Shown here piece by piece: positions 1 through 8,656 of a stretch of 64,000 nucleotides of DNA. The stretch is taken from contig NZ_BAIV01000005.1 in the NCBI RefSeq assembly GCF_000517545.1, positions 145,801 to 209,800 on the forward strand. Reading direction: 5' to 3'. Source of the stretch: Bacteroides reticulotermitis JCM 10512 (lineage in GTDB: Bacteria > Bacteroidota > Bacteroidia > Bacteroidales > Bacteroidaceae). Position numbers and translations under genes: made by a program. The notes beneath the pieces are model-generated. The model did no database searches, was not told the DNA's origin, and saw only the letters and a program-made list of their open reading frames with translations. Within the stretch, counting starts at the first letter, position 1, and every line of letters begins with the position of its first letter.

Positions 1-24
1 CCACGAGTTAACATAGTAGAATAT

Positions 25-57
25 AAGGAGCTTCCACCCAAGGATGCTCCTTTTTTT
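25..57 (+). terminator. Rho-independent terminator upstream of priA
   Basis: Stem AAGGAGC (25-31) pairs with GCTCCTT (46-52), extended by TCC/GGA inside, and runs into seven T. It would end a transcript entering from the left edge. Its T-run abuts the -7 element of the next promoter. Confidence 0.75.
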
Positions 58-58
58 A

Positions 59-66
59 TATCTTTG
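59..66 (+). promoter_or_regulatory. Bacteroidetes-type -7 element for priA
   Basis: TATCTTTG matches the Bacteroidetes sigma-ABfr -7 consensus TAnnTTTG. Transcription would begin a few bases downstream, so the priA message starting at 75 would have almost no leader. No clear -33 TTTG is seen because the upstream terminator occupies that place. Confidence 0.6.
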
Positions 67-74
67 CCGCTACG

Positions 75-2531
75 ATGAAAAAGTTTGTAGATGTCATATT
101 ACCCTTGCCGCTTCCCAAAAGCTTCACCTATTCTTTACCCGAAGAATATGCAGAAGAAGTGAAAGTGGGGTGTAGGGTAGTGGTACCGTTTGGACGAAAA
201 AAGTATTATACAGCCATTGTTTGTAATGTTCATTATTATGCTCCGACGGAGTATGAGGTGAAAGATATATCGACATTGCTCGACGCTTCGCCCATCCTGC
301 TTCCCATGCAGTTTAAATTTTGGGAATGGCTGGCTAATTACTATTTATGTGCGCAAGGAGATGTTTACAAGGCGGCATTACCGTCAGGCTTAAAGTTGGA
401 AAGTGAAACAATTGTTGAATGTAATCCGGACTTTGAGGCTGTTGTACCCTTATCGGAAAGAGAGCAACGTGTGCTCGACCTGTTGTCGGCCGAGTCGGAA
501 CAGTGCGTGACGAAATTAGAGAAAGATAGCGGGTTCAAGAATATTCTTACCATCATAAAATCACTCCTCGACAAAGAAGCCATTTTTGTGAAAGAAGAGC
601 TACGCCGCACATACAAGCCGAAAACTGAGGCGCGGGTGCGCTTGGTAGGCACGGCGGATGAGCGGAGGCTGCATATCCTTTTTGATCTTTTGGGACGCGC
701 TCCGAAGCAGTTGGCTCTGTTGATGAAGTACGTAGAATGTTCGGGTGTGCTCGGTGGCGGTACGCCTAAAGAAGTCTCCAAAAAAGAATTGCTGCAACGT
801 GCGGATGTGTCTACGGCTGTCCTGAACGGATTGATTGAGAAACAGATCTTTGAAGTCTACTATCATGAAATCGGCAGGCTCGATCGGGAAGTTAAGCTCG
901 TTACCGAACTAAGTCGATTGAATGAGTTTCAGCAGCGGGCACATGATTCGGTTGTGGAGAGTTTTAAAGAGAAAAACGTTTGCCTCCTTCACGGAGTGAC
1001 CTCTAGTGGAAAGACGGAAATCTACATTCATTTGATCGAAGAGACGCTGCGGCAGGGAAAGCAAGTGCTTTATTTATTGCCGGAGATTGCGCTGACTACA
1101 CAGATTACCGAACGCTTGCAACGCGTATTCGGTTCCCGGTTGGGTATCTATCACTCCAAGTTTCCGGATGCCGAACGGGTCGAGATCTGGCAAAAACAAT
1201 TGGGAGAAGAAGGATACGACATTATATTAGGAGTGCGTTCGTCAATCTTCCTGCCATACCGGAATCTAGGTTTGATCATCGTAGACGAGGAGCATGAAAA
1301 CACCTATAAGCAACAAGATCCGGCTCCCCGTTACCATGCCCGTAATGCTGCGATTGTGTTGGCTGCCATGTATGGCGCTAAAACCCTTCTGGGAACGGCA
1401 ACCCCCTCTATCGAAACATGGAGTAATGCCACGAGCGGGAAGTATGGGCTTGTGTCATTGAATGAACGCTATAAAGAGATACAATTGCCGGAAATTATCC
1501 CGGTGGATATAAAAGAACTTCACCGGAAGAAGCGGATGGTGGGACAGTTCTCCCCCTTACTTATACAATATATAAAGGAGGCTTTGGATCAGAAACAACA
1601 AGTTATTCTATTCCAGAACCGCCGGGGATTTGCGCCAATGGTAGAATGTCGCACATGCGGCTGGGTGCCCAAATGCAAAAACTGTGATGTGAGCCTGACC
1701 TATCATAAAGGTATCAACCAACTGACTTGCCATTACTGTGGCTATACATACCAATTGCCCAGGTCCTGTCCGGCATGTGAAGGTACGGACATTGTGAACC
1801 GTGGGTTTGGTACGGAAAAGATAGAAGACGACATTAAAGTTCTCTTCCCCCAAGCAGCCGTTGCGCGTATGGACTTGGATACCACGCGTACTCGTTCGGC
1901 TTACGAGAAAATTATTGCGGATTTTGAAGAAGGGAAAACGGATATCCTCATCGGTACGCAGATGGTATCCAAGGGGCTAGATTTTGATCATGTGAGTATC
2001 GTAGGCATTTTGAATGCAGACACCATGCTTAACTATCCCGACTTCCGTTCCTACGAGCGAGCCTTTCAACTCATGGCACAAGTGTCGGGACGCGCCGGGC
2101 GGAAAAACAAACGCGGGCGAGTGGTTCTGCAAACGAAAAGCATCGATCACCCCATCATCCGGCAAGTAATCGCCAATGATTATCAGGAGATGGTAGGAGG
2201 CCAATTGGCTGAACGGCAAATGTTCCATTATCCTCCCTATTACAGATTGGTCTATGTCTATCTGAAAAACAGAAATGAACGCTTGCTTGAGCAGATGGCT
2301 TTTGCAATGGCTGAGAAGCTGCGTGCGGTATTCGGCAGCCGGGTATTGGGCCCGGATAAGCCACCGGTGGCACGTGTGCAGACTCTTTTCATCAAAAAAA
2401 TTGTGGTCAAAATCGAACAGAATGCCTCCATGAGTCGTGCCCGTGAGCTGCTGTTGGGCATTCAGCGTGAGATGTTGGAAGATGAACGGTTTAAATCGTT
2501 GATTGTTTACTACGACATGGATCCCATGTAA
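75..2531 (+). CDS. priA: Primosomal protein N' (replication restart helicase PriA)
   Basis: PriA is the 3'-5' DNA helicase that recognises stalled or D-loop forks and reloads the replicative helicase. The 818-residue protein has the family layout: N-terminal 3'-DNA-binding region (about 1-110), winged-helix region, helicase lobe 1 with Walker A GVTSSGKT (about 305-312) and DEEH box (about 402), an eight-cysteine zinc-binding insertion (about 525-572, CRTC/CKNC/CHYC/CPAC), lobe 2 and a C-terminal domain. Length is typical. The ATG lies directly after a good -7 element. The next gene follows after 15 bp on the same strand, so the two are probably co-transcribed. Product is secure from the motifs. 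Confidence 0.97.
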   Translation: MKKFVDVILPLPLPKSFTYSLPEEYAEEVKVGCRVVVPFGRKKYYTAIVCNVHYYAPTEYEVKDISTLLDASPILLPMQFKFWEWLANYYLCAQGDVYKAALPSGLKLESETIVECNPDFEAVVPLSEREQRVLDLLSAESEQCVTKLEKDSGFKNILTIIKSLLDKEAIFVKEELRRTYKPKTEARVRLVGTADERRLHILFDLLGRAPKQLALLMKYVECSGVLGGGTPKEVSKKELLQRADVSTAVLNGLIEKQIFEVYYHEIGRLDREVKLVTELSRLNEFQQRAHDSVVESFKEKNVCLLHGVTSSGKTEIYIHLIEETLRQGKQVLYLLPEIALTTQITERLQRVFGSRLGIYHSKFPDAERVEIWQKQLGEEGYDIILGVRSSIFLPYRNLGLIIVDEEHENTYKQQDPAPRYHARNAAIVLAAMYGAKTLLGTATPSIETWSNATSGKYGLVSLNERYKEIQLPEIIPVDIKELHRKKRMVGQFSPLLIQYIKEALDQKQQVILFQNRRGFAPMVECRTCGWVPKCKNCDVSLTYHKGINQLTCHYCGYTYQLPRSCPACEGTDIVNRGFGTEKIEDDIKVLFPQAAVARMDLDTTRTRSAYEKIIADFEEGKTDILIGTQMVSKGLDFDHVSIVGILNADTMLNYPDFRSYERAFQLMAQVSGRAGRKNKRGRVVLQTKSIDHPIIRQVIANDYQEMVGGQLAERQMFHYPPYYRLVYVYLKNRNERLLEQMAFAMAEKLRAVFGSRVLGPDKPPVARVQTLFIKKIVVKIEQNASMSRARELLLGIQREMLEDERFKSLIVYYDMDPM

Positions 2532-2546
2532 TTAATAAATAGAAAT

Positions 2547-3020
2547 ATGGCGAAGAAAATATTATTTGTATGCTTGGGCAATATCTGTCGCAGTTCGACG
2601 GCAGAAGGTGTGATGCTACACCTCTTGAAAGAAGCCGGATTGGAAAAGGAGTTTATCATCGACTCGGCAGGTATGCTATCATATCACCAAGGAGAGTTAC
2701 CCGATAGCCGTATGCGAGCTCATGCGGCCCGCAGAGGTTATCAGTTGGAACATCTTTCGCGTCCCGTACAAACAGAAGACTTCTACAATTTCGACCTGAT
2801 TATCGGCATGGATGATCGCAACATCGACGACTTGAAAGAGAAGGCTCCCTCTCCGGAAGAGTGGAAGAAGATTCATCGCATGACCGAGTATTGCACACGC
2901 ATCCCTGCCGACCACGTGCCCGATCCTTACTACGGAGGTTCGGAGGGCTTTGAATACGTACTCGATATTCTCGAAGATGCTTGTGCCGGCTTGCTTACTT
3001 CTTTAACTCCGGATAACTGA
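2547..3020 (+). CDS. Low-molecular-weight protein-tyrosine phosphatase
   Basis: Small cytoplasmic phosphatase of the arsenate-reductase fold (157 residues, normal for the family). The N-terminal P-loop CLGNICRSS gives the C-x5-R-S signature with catalytic Cys9 and Arg15, and the general-acid loop DPYYGG lies near residue 124. Family members dephosphorylate tyrosine kinases of polysaccharide export or other phosphoproteins; the actual substrate here is unknown, and neither a Wzc-like kinase nor capsule genes are nearby. It follows priA by 15 bp. Its 3' end overlaps the convergent gene by 26 bp. Confidence 0.93.
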   Translation: MAKKILFVCLGNICRSSTAEGVMLHLLKEAGLEKEFIIDSAGMLSYHQGELPDSRMRAHAARRGYQLEHLSRPVQTEDFYNFDLIIGMDDRNIDDLKEKAPSPEEWKKIHRMTEYCTRIPADHVPDPYYGGSEGFEYVLDILEDACAGLLTSLTPDN

Positions 3021-5067
3021 TTCGGGTGTGATACGCGATTTTAAGTTTCTCTTTAAATACAGTCTTCACCGTTGCGATATCCTTGAAGGTGATCGGACAT
3101 ACTTTAAAATATCCTTCCGTAACCTGTGAGTCGATAATCTTATCTACCAGGTTACTGATACTCTCCTCTGTATATTCGGGTAAGCTACGTGAAGCGGCTT
3201 CTACGGCATCGGCCATCATCAGGATGGCTGTTTCCTTGGAAAAAGGATTTGGTCCCGGATACGTGAATAGCTCCTCATTAGGTTCTTCGCCGGGGTGTTC
3301 ATTTTTCCATGAGATATAAAAGAATTTAGTCTTCCCTCTGCCGTGGTGGGTACTGATAAAGTCCTTGATCACTTTGGGCAGATTATGTTTTTCCGCCAAC
3401 TTTAGTCCGTCTGTGACGTGACTGATGACCACCTGAGCACTTTGTTCATAGCTCAGGTTCTTGTGCGGATTGATTCCTCCCGACTGATTCTCCGTAAAGA
3501 AAGCAGGATTCTCCATCTTGCCAATGTCGTGATACAAAGCACCGGTACGCACCAACTGGCTTTTGGCACCAATGCGGATCGCCGCTTCGGCAGCCAGATT
3601 AGCTACCTGCATCGAGTGTTGGAAAGTACCCGGAACGGTTTCCGACATTTGTCTCAGTAAGTCATTGTTGATATTAGAAAGCTCTACCAGTGTTACGTTG
3701 GAGGTGAATCCGAAAGTCTTTTCCAACAGAAAGAGTAGGGGATAGGCGAACAGCAATAAAATCCCGTTAATAACAAACGAGATATACATACCCGTATTCA
3801 GTTTTGAGAAGTCATTCGACAACCCGTTTTCCGTCATCAGCTCGAAGGAGAAATAAATAGCGGCGTAGGTTAGGATAACCAGTAAAGCCGTGCGGAACAG
3901 CTGCGAACGTTGCGATAATTCCCGCAGGCTGAAGATAGCCACTAATCCCGCTGCGAGTTGTGTGAGTATAAATTCGTGCGGGAACCTCAACGATATGGAG
4001 CAGATCAATATCGTAATGACATGCGTCAGAAAAGCGGTTCGCGAATCGAGGAATATACGGATGATGATGGGTAGCATCGCGTAGGGGATGATATACACAT
4101 TGAATAGGTTGTGAGATACCAGAAAGGCAGTCACTACGTTGTAGAGCACAATGATGATAAATAGCAACGACAGGCTCCCTTTGCGTTCGTAATAGTCTTT
4201 GCGGAATAAATCCAGGTAGAGCATAAAACAGAGCACAAGTACCCCTACGAATAAAATCTGCCCGGCCAGCATCAGGTCTGTTTGCCCCAGCGATTCACTT
4301 CGTTTATTAGACTCCATGCGCAGAGATTCCAAAATATCATACGTTTCCGGACTGATAATCTCGCCCCGGTCAATAATCTTCTGTCCGCTCACCACTACAC
4401 CCTTTGCCCAGGGGTAATTGTTCAGCAGATCCTTCTTCGCCGACTCAGACCGCTCACTGTCATAAGTCAGGTTGGGCATAATATATTCATTGAGAGCACA
4501 TTGCTGTAGAATATCCCGGTTGAAATGTGTGGAGTCCGCCGAAAGTAGATGTTCGTAGGCTTTTCGGACCGTGTAGATATAGTCGGTCGGCTGAGCGTTG
4601 GCGAGCTTATCGCTGACGATCATGATCGTCAGGGTACTATCTTTATAGAGGTGTTGATTGTCGTTGGTCGAAACAATTCCCGCCGCGTAAATCTCCTTGA
4701 GCGTTCGCTCGATATATCGCAGATATTCGGTGGATGGAAGTATGCTTTTAAGCGTCGATTGGTAATTGCTCCTCAAGCGGGTAAGCGCTTCTTTTTCGAT
4801 GTCCTTATTGAGTTGATAGTAGGGTTGGAAAGACTTCATGAGACTATCCTGCTCGCGTTTTACGACCGTTTTCTCTTTGTAGATCGGGAAGTCAAAAGTT
4901 GCGATTAGTTTACCGTATTTCCACGGCTTATTTATGTCAAATTGATAGTTGAATTTCCCATCGCGAGGCAAGAAATATACAATAAGTGTTACGCTTGTTA
5001 CGAATAACAGTATTTTGTATATCAAATTTCTCCGAGAGAAGCTCTTTTTAATCTTTCTATATTCCAT
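2995..5067 (-). CDS. 7TM-HD domain phosphodiesterase (PgpH-like)
   Basis: A 690-residue inner-membrane protein with one N-terminal membrane helix, a long extracytoplasmic 7TM-HD extracellular domain (about 50-270), a multi-helix membrane block (about 270-460) and a C-terminal cytoplasmic HD domain with QHSMQVA, the metal-binding HD in YHDIGKMEN (near 513) and a later STHHG. This is the architecture of Listeria PgpH, a c-di-AMP phosphodiesterase; hydrolysis of c-di-AMP is the inferred role, not proven by the sequence alone. It faces the phosphatase gene and overlaps its end. Upstream, a 97-bp gap separates it from divergent gltX. Confidence 0.88.
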   Translation of the reverse strand: MEYRKIKKSFSRRNLIYKILLFVTSVTLIVYFLPRDGKFNYQFDINKPWKYGKLIATFDFPIYKEKTVVKREQDSLMKSFQPYYQLNKDIEKEALTRLRSNYQSTLKSILPSTEYLRYIERTLKEIYAAGIVSTNDNQHLYKDSTLTIMIVSDKLANAQPTDYIYTVRKAYEHLLSADSTHFNRDILQQCALNEYIMPNLTYDSERSESAKKDLLNNYPWAKGVVVSGQKIIDRGEIISPETYDILESLRMESNKRSESLGQTDLMLAGQILFVGVLVLCFMLYLDLFRKDYYERKGSLSLLFIIIVLYNVVTAFLVSHNLFNVYIIPYAMLPIIIRIFLDSRTAFLTHVITILICSISLRFPHEFILTQLAAGLVAIFSLRELSQRSQLFRTALLVILTYAAIYFSFELMTENGLSNDFSKLNTGMYISFVINGILLLFAYPLLFLLEKTFGFTSNVTLVELSNINNDLLRQMSETVPGTFQHSMQVANLAAEAAIRIGAKSQLVRTGALYHDIGKMENPAFFTENQSGGINPHKNLSYEQSAQVVISHVTDGLKLAEKHNLPKVIKDFISTHHGRGKTKFFYISWKNEHPGEEPNEELFTYPGPNPFSKETAILMMADAVEAASRSLPEYTEESISNLVDKIIDSQVTEGYFKVCPITFKDIATVKTVFKEKLKIAYHTRISYPELKK

Positions 5068-5125
5068 AATGGTTGAAATTTTTGCGAAAAGTACGAAAAA
5101 AAACCATAGTGTGGAAAAAAAGGTT

Positions 5126-5133
5126 TAATTTTG
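5126..5133 (+). promoter_or_regulatory. Putative -7 element for gltX
   Basis: TAATTTTG fits TAnnTTTG, 31 bp before the gltX ATG. No TTTG is visible 19 bp upstream, so only the -7 half is supported. Confidence 0.55.
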
Positions 5134-5164
5134 CCGCGATTTATCTATATACTAACCCAATATT

Positions 5165-6682
5165 ATGGCAGAAAGAAAAGTAAGAGTCCGTTTTGCTCCC
5201 AGTCCTACCGGAGCATTGCACATCGGCGGTGTGCGTACAGCTTTATATAATTACCTATTTGCACGTCAACATGGCGGGGATATGATCTTCCGTATCGAAG
5301 ATACTGATTCCAACCGATTTGTTCCGGGCGCGGAAGAATACATTATTGAGTCTTTTAAGTGGTTAGGTATTCACTTCGACGAAGGGGTGACCTTTGGCGG
5401 AAACTGCGGTCCGTACCGTCAGTCTGAACGTCGGGAGATTTACAAGAAGTATGTACAGATTCTGCTAGATAACGACAAAGCCTATATCGCATTTGATACC
5501 CCTGAAGAATTGGACGCTAAACGAACGGAAATAGCGAATTTCCAATACGATGCTTCAACTCGCGGAATGATGCGCAACTCATTGGTTCTATCCAAAGAAG
5601 AGGTTGACGCCCTGATTGCAGCAGGTAAACAATACGTGGTTCGTTTCAAAATCGAGCCCAATGAAGATATACATGTTAACGATTTGATTCGTGGTGGAGT
5701 CGTTATCAATTCATCCATCCTGGATGATAAAGTGCTCTATAAATCGGCTGATGAATTGCCGACCTACCACCTGGCCAATATAGTAGACGACCATTTGATG
5801 GACGTTTCCCATGTCATCCGTGGCGAAGAATGGTTGCCGTCGGCTCCGTTACACGTGCTGTTGTATCGTGCTTTCGGCTGGGAAGATACCATGCCTTCTT
5901 TTGCGCACCTACCCTTGCTGCTCAAGCCCGAAGGAAACGGAAAGCTGAGTAAGCGTGACGGCGACCGTCTGGGATTTCCGGTGTTTCCACTCGAATGGCA
6001 CGATCCGAAAACGAACGAAGTTTCTTCAGGATACCGTGAATCGGGCTATCTGCCGGAGGCGGTGATTAACTTCTTGGCTTTATTAGGCTGGAATCCGGGC
6101 AACGAACAGGAAGTAATGTCGATGGATGAGCTGATCAGCTTGTTCGACTTACACCGTTGCAGCAAGTCCGGCGCTAAGTTCGACTATAAAAAAGGACTTT
6201 GGTTCAACCACCAATATATACAGTTGAAATCGAATGAAGAGATTGCCGAGCTGTTCTTGCCGGTGTTGAAAGAACACGGTGTAGAGGCTCCGTTGGAGAA
6301 AGTCATTGCCGTAGTGGGCATGATGAAAGACCGGGTGACCTTCGTGAAAGAATTATGGGATGTTTGCAGCTTTTTCTTTGTGGCTCCGACCGCATACGAT
6401 GAAAAGACCGCCAAGAAACGTTGGAAAGAAGATTCTGCCCGTTGCATGACTGAACTAGCCGAAGTATTGGCCGGCATCGATGATTTCAGCATCGAAGGGC
6501 AGGAAAAAGTTGTCATGGACTGGATCGCAGCCAAGGAATATCATACCGGAAACATCATGAATGCGTTCCGATTGACATTGGTGGGCGAAGGAAAAGGTCC
6601 GCATATGTTCGACATCTCCTGGATATTGGGTAAAGAAGAAACATTGGCTCGCATCAAGCGTGCCGTAGAAGTATTGAAGTAA
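5165..6682 (+). CDS. gltX: Glutamyl-tRNA synthetase
   Basis: Class I aminoacyl-tRNA synthetase that charges tRNA-Glu with glutamate in the cytoplasm. The 505-residue protein carries the Rossmann-fold signature PTGALHIGG (His19 of the HIGH motif) and the KLSKR loop near residues 258-262, followed by the all-helical anticodon-binding region. Length is typical of Bacteroidetes GltX. The ATG follows a -7 element by 31 bp. The next gene, kdtA, starts 10 bp downstream and is likely in the same transcript. Confidence 0.97.
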   Translation: MAERKVRVRFAPSPTGALHIGGVRTALYNYLFARQHGGDMIFRIEDTDSNRFVPGAEEYIIESFKWLGIHFDEGVTFGGNCGPYRQSERREIYKKYVQILLDNDKAYIAFDTPEELDAKRTEIANFQYDASTRGMMRNSLVLSKEEVDALIAAGKQYVVRFKIEPNEDIHVNDLIRGGVVINSSILDDKVLYKSADELPTYHLANIVDDHLMDVSHVIRGEEWLPSAPLHVLLYRAFGWEDTMPSFAHLPLLLKPEGNGKLSKRDGDRLGFPVFPLEWHDPKTNEVSSGYRESGYLPEAVINFLALLGWNPGNEQEVMSMDELISLFDLHRCSKSGAKFDYKKGLWFNHQYIQLKSNEEIAELFLPVLKEHGVEAPLEKVIAVVGMMKDRVTFVKELWDVCSFFFVAPTAYDEKTAKKRWKEDSARCMTELAEVLAGIDDFSIEGQEKVVMDWIAAKEYHTGNIMNAFRLTLVGEGKGPHMFDISWILGKEETLARIKRAVEVLK

Positions 6683-6692
6683 CTGCGTTGAT

Positions 6693-7913
6693 ATGCTTTA
6701 TAATTTAGCTATAGTCTCTACGACCTTTTGGTCCATCTGATCGCTCCATTTAGCCGGAAGCCTCGTAAAATGATGAAAGGACATTGGGTTGTATACGAAC
6801 TCCTCCGTCAGCAGGTGGAGAAAGGTGAGAAATATATTTGGTTTCATGCTGCTTCCTTAGGAGAATTTGAACAAGGACGTCCGTTGATTGAACAAATCCG
6901 GGCTAAATACCCCAGCTATAAAATATTGCTGACCTTCTTTTCGCCATCGGGCTATGAAGTGCGCAAGCACTACCGGGGGGCCGATATCGTTTGCTATCTG
7001 CCGTTCGATAAGCCGCGTAACGTGAAGAAGTTCCTCGGAATTGTGAATCCGTGCATGGCATTCTTTATCAAGTACGAGTTCTGGAAGAACTACCTGGATG
7101 AGTTGCACAAGCGACGTATTCCGGTGTATAGTGTCTCTTCAATTTTCCGTCGGGATCAGATATTCTTCAAATGGTACGGAGGAACCTATCGCGGTGTATT
7201 GAAAGATTTCGATCATCTCTTCGTGCAGAACGAAGCCTCGAAACGTTATCTTTCGAAAATCGGTATCAATCGCGTCACCGTAGTCGGTGATACGCGCTTT
7301 GACCGGGTACTGCAAATTCGCGAGGAAGCGAAAGACCTCCCGTTGGTACAGAAGTTTAAAGGAGAAAATTCGTTTACTTTCGTTGCCGGAAGCTCGTGGG
7401 GCCCGATGAAGATCTGTTCCTCGAATACTTTAACAACCATCCGGAGATGAAGCTCATCATAGCTCCTCACGTGATCGAAGAAAATCATTTGGTGGAAATT
7501 ATCAGCAAACTCAAGCGTCCTTACGTACGCTATACCCGTGCTGATGAGAGAAATGTACTTCGCGCCGACTGTTTGATAATCGACTGTTTCGGCCTGCTTT
7601 CATCCATCTATCGATATGGTGAAATTGCTATATTGGCGGCGGATTCGGAGTAGGTATTCACAATACGCTGGAAGCTGCCGTGTATGGTATACCTGTGGTT
7701 TTCGGTCCGAAGTATCATAAATTTATGGAAGCCAGACAGCTGATTGAAGCCAAAGGAGCTTACTCGATCAAGGATTATGAAGAATTGAATGAACTTCTCG
7801 AGCGCCTTAAGACCGATGAAGCCTTCATGCAAGAAACCGGAGCGAATGCTGGTTATTATGTGACCAGTAACTCCGGAGCAACCGATAAAGTTATGCAGAT
7901 GATTAATTTCTAA
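6693..7913 (+). CDS. waaA: 3-deoxy-D-manno-octulosonic acid transferase, frame broken three times
   Basis: Kdo transferase (GT30 family) adds Kdo from CMP-Kdo to the lipid A precursor at the inner face of the inner membrane. The reading starts at the ATG at 6693 (MLYNLAIV), then needs three frame changes, near 6716 (one C short in GTC-CTC), near 7404 (one G short in CCG-GAT) and near 7632 (one T short in GCT-TAT). Restoring them gives one continuous protein of 407 residues with FHAASLGE near the start, SSWGPDED at the lobe boundary and the GGGFGVGIHNTLE nucleotide-sugar motif. Three losses in a gene expected to be essential suggest sequence error rather than a pseudogene. Confidence 0.88.
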
Positions 7914-7929
7914 CGAACCGTTGGACTCT

Positions 7930-7980
7930 ATAAACGCCAAGCGTCCTGCCTTTTTTGAGGGTAGGACGCTTGCTGTTTAT
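7930..7980. terminator. Long bidirectional hairpin between convergent kdtA and carbonic-anhydrase genes
   Basis: CAAGCGTCCT (7938-7947) pairs with AGGACGCTTG (7963-7972), and outside it ATAAAC pairs with GTTTAT. It lies between two converging genes, with T-rich loop and flanks, and can serve either direction. Confidence 0.75.
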
Positions 7981-7993
7981 ACGGAGTTCTGAT

Positions 7994-8509
7994 CTATTCT
8001 TTATACCATTGCGAATACATCAGGTAATTGTGCGCTATCTTTTGGTTAAGTTCCTTTGCCTGCTCCGGGTCTACCTTCTTGATGAATTTAGCCGGAACTC
8101 CTCCCCAGATGCTACCCGGTTCGATTACGGTATTACTCAGTACCAAAGAACCGGCAGCTACAATCGAGCCTTCACCAACTACGGCCTGGTCTAAGATGGT
8201 CGATCCCATTCCGATTAAAGCATAATCTTTGATTGTTGCCCCGTGGATGGTTACATTGTGCCCTACGGAAACATAATCGCCTATTTCGATGGTCGATTTT
8301 TGGTATAGCGTATGTAGAACGCTTCCATCCTGAATATTTACCCCGTTGCCTATTCGTATCGAGTTGACATCGCCACGGAGTACCGTGCAGAACCAGATGC
8401 TGCAATCGTTTCCTATAACAACGTCTCCTATGATGGTGGCATTGTCTGCCAGGTAGCAATTGTCTCCAATCTGCGGGTCAAAGCCACGCACTGATTTGAT
8501 TAAAGCCAT
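7994..8509 (-). CDS. Gamma-class carbonic anhydrase family protein
   Basis: A 171-residue left-handed beta-helix protein with repeated hexapeptides (for example in the stretch IGDVVIGNDCSIWF and later GNGVNIQDGSVLH). Metal-binding histidines typical of gamma-carbonic anhydrases are present in the H-x(4)-H arrangement of VSVGHNVTIHG. Related proteins (YrdA/PaaY/CaiE group) bind zinc or iron and often have weak or no CO2 hydration activity, so enzymatic function is uncertain. It lies downstream of the aminopeptidase gene on the same strand, separated by a palindrome array. Confidence 0.9.
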   Translation of the reverse strand: MALIKSVRGFDPQIGDNCYLADNATIIGDVVIGNDCSIWFCTVLRGDVNSIRIGNGVNIQDGSVLHTLYQKSTIEIGDYVSVGHNVTIHGATIKDYALIGMGSTILDQAVVGEGSIVAAGSLVLSNTVIEPGSIWGGVPAKFIKKVDPEQAKELNQKIAHNYLMYSQWYKE

Positions 8510-8561
8510 AAAATTTTAGTTTTAATGATGTTTTTATCTGAATGCAGTCCTTGCCTGTTCG

Positions 8562-8642
8562 ACACCCGGGTGTCAAGCAGACTGAGACCCGGGTCTTGAA
8601 CATAACTACACCCGGGTGTCAGACATGCCAACACCCGGGTGT
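8562..8642. repeat. Four palindromes CACCCGGGTG-type at exact 23-bp period
   Basis: ACACCCGGGTGT occurs at 8562, 8608 and 8631 and the variant AGACCCGGGTCT at 8585, each start exactly 23 bp after the last. The spacers differ, so only the palindromic core is conserved. The outer flanks are also inverted (TGTTCGACACC at the left, GGTGTCGAACA at the right). The array fills the gap between the aminopeptidase stop and the carbonic-anhydrase start, both on the minus strand. Function not known. Confidence 0.9.
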
Positions 8643-8656
8643 CGAACAAGGTTCGT

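Noticed and set aside
365..781. Long antisense frame inside priA
   Set aside because: Lies fully within a well-conserved gene with no promoter; composition follows the codon structure of priA.
8562..8642. CRISPR array
   Set aside because: Conserved unit is only 12 bp and palindromic, spacers are 11 bp, there are four units and no cas genes.
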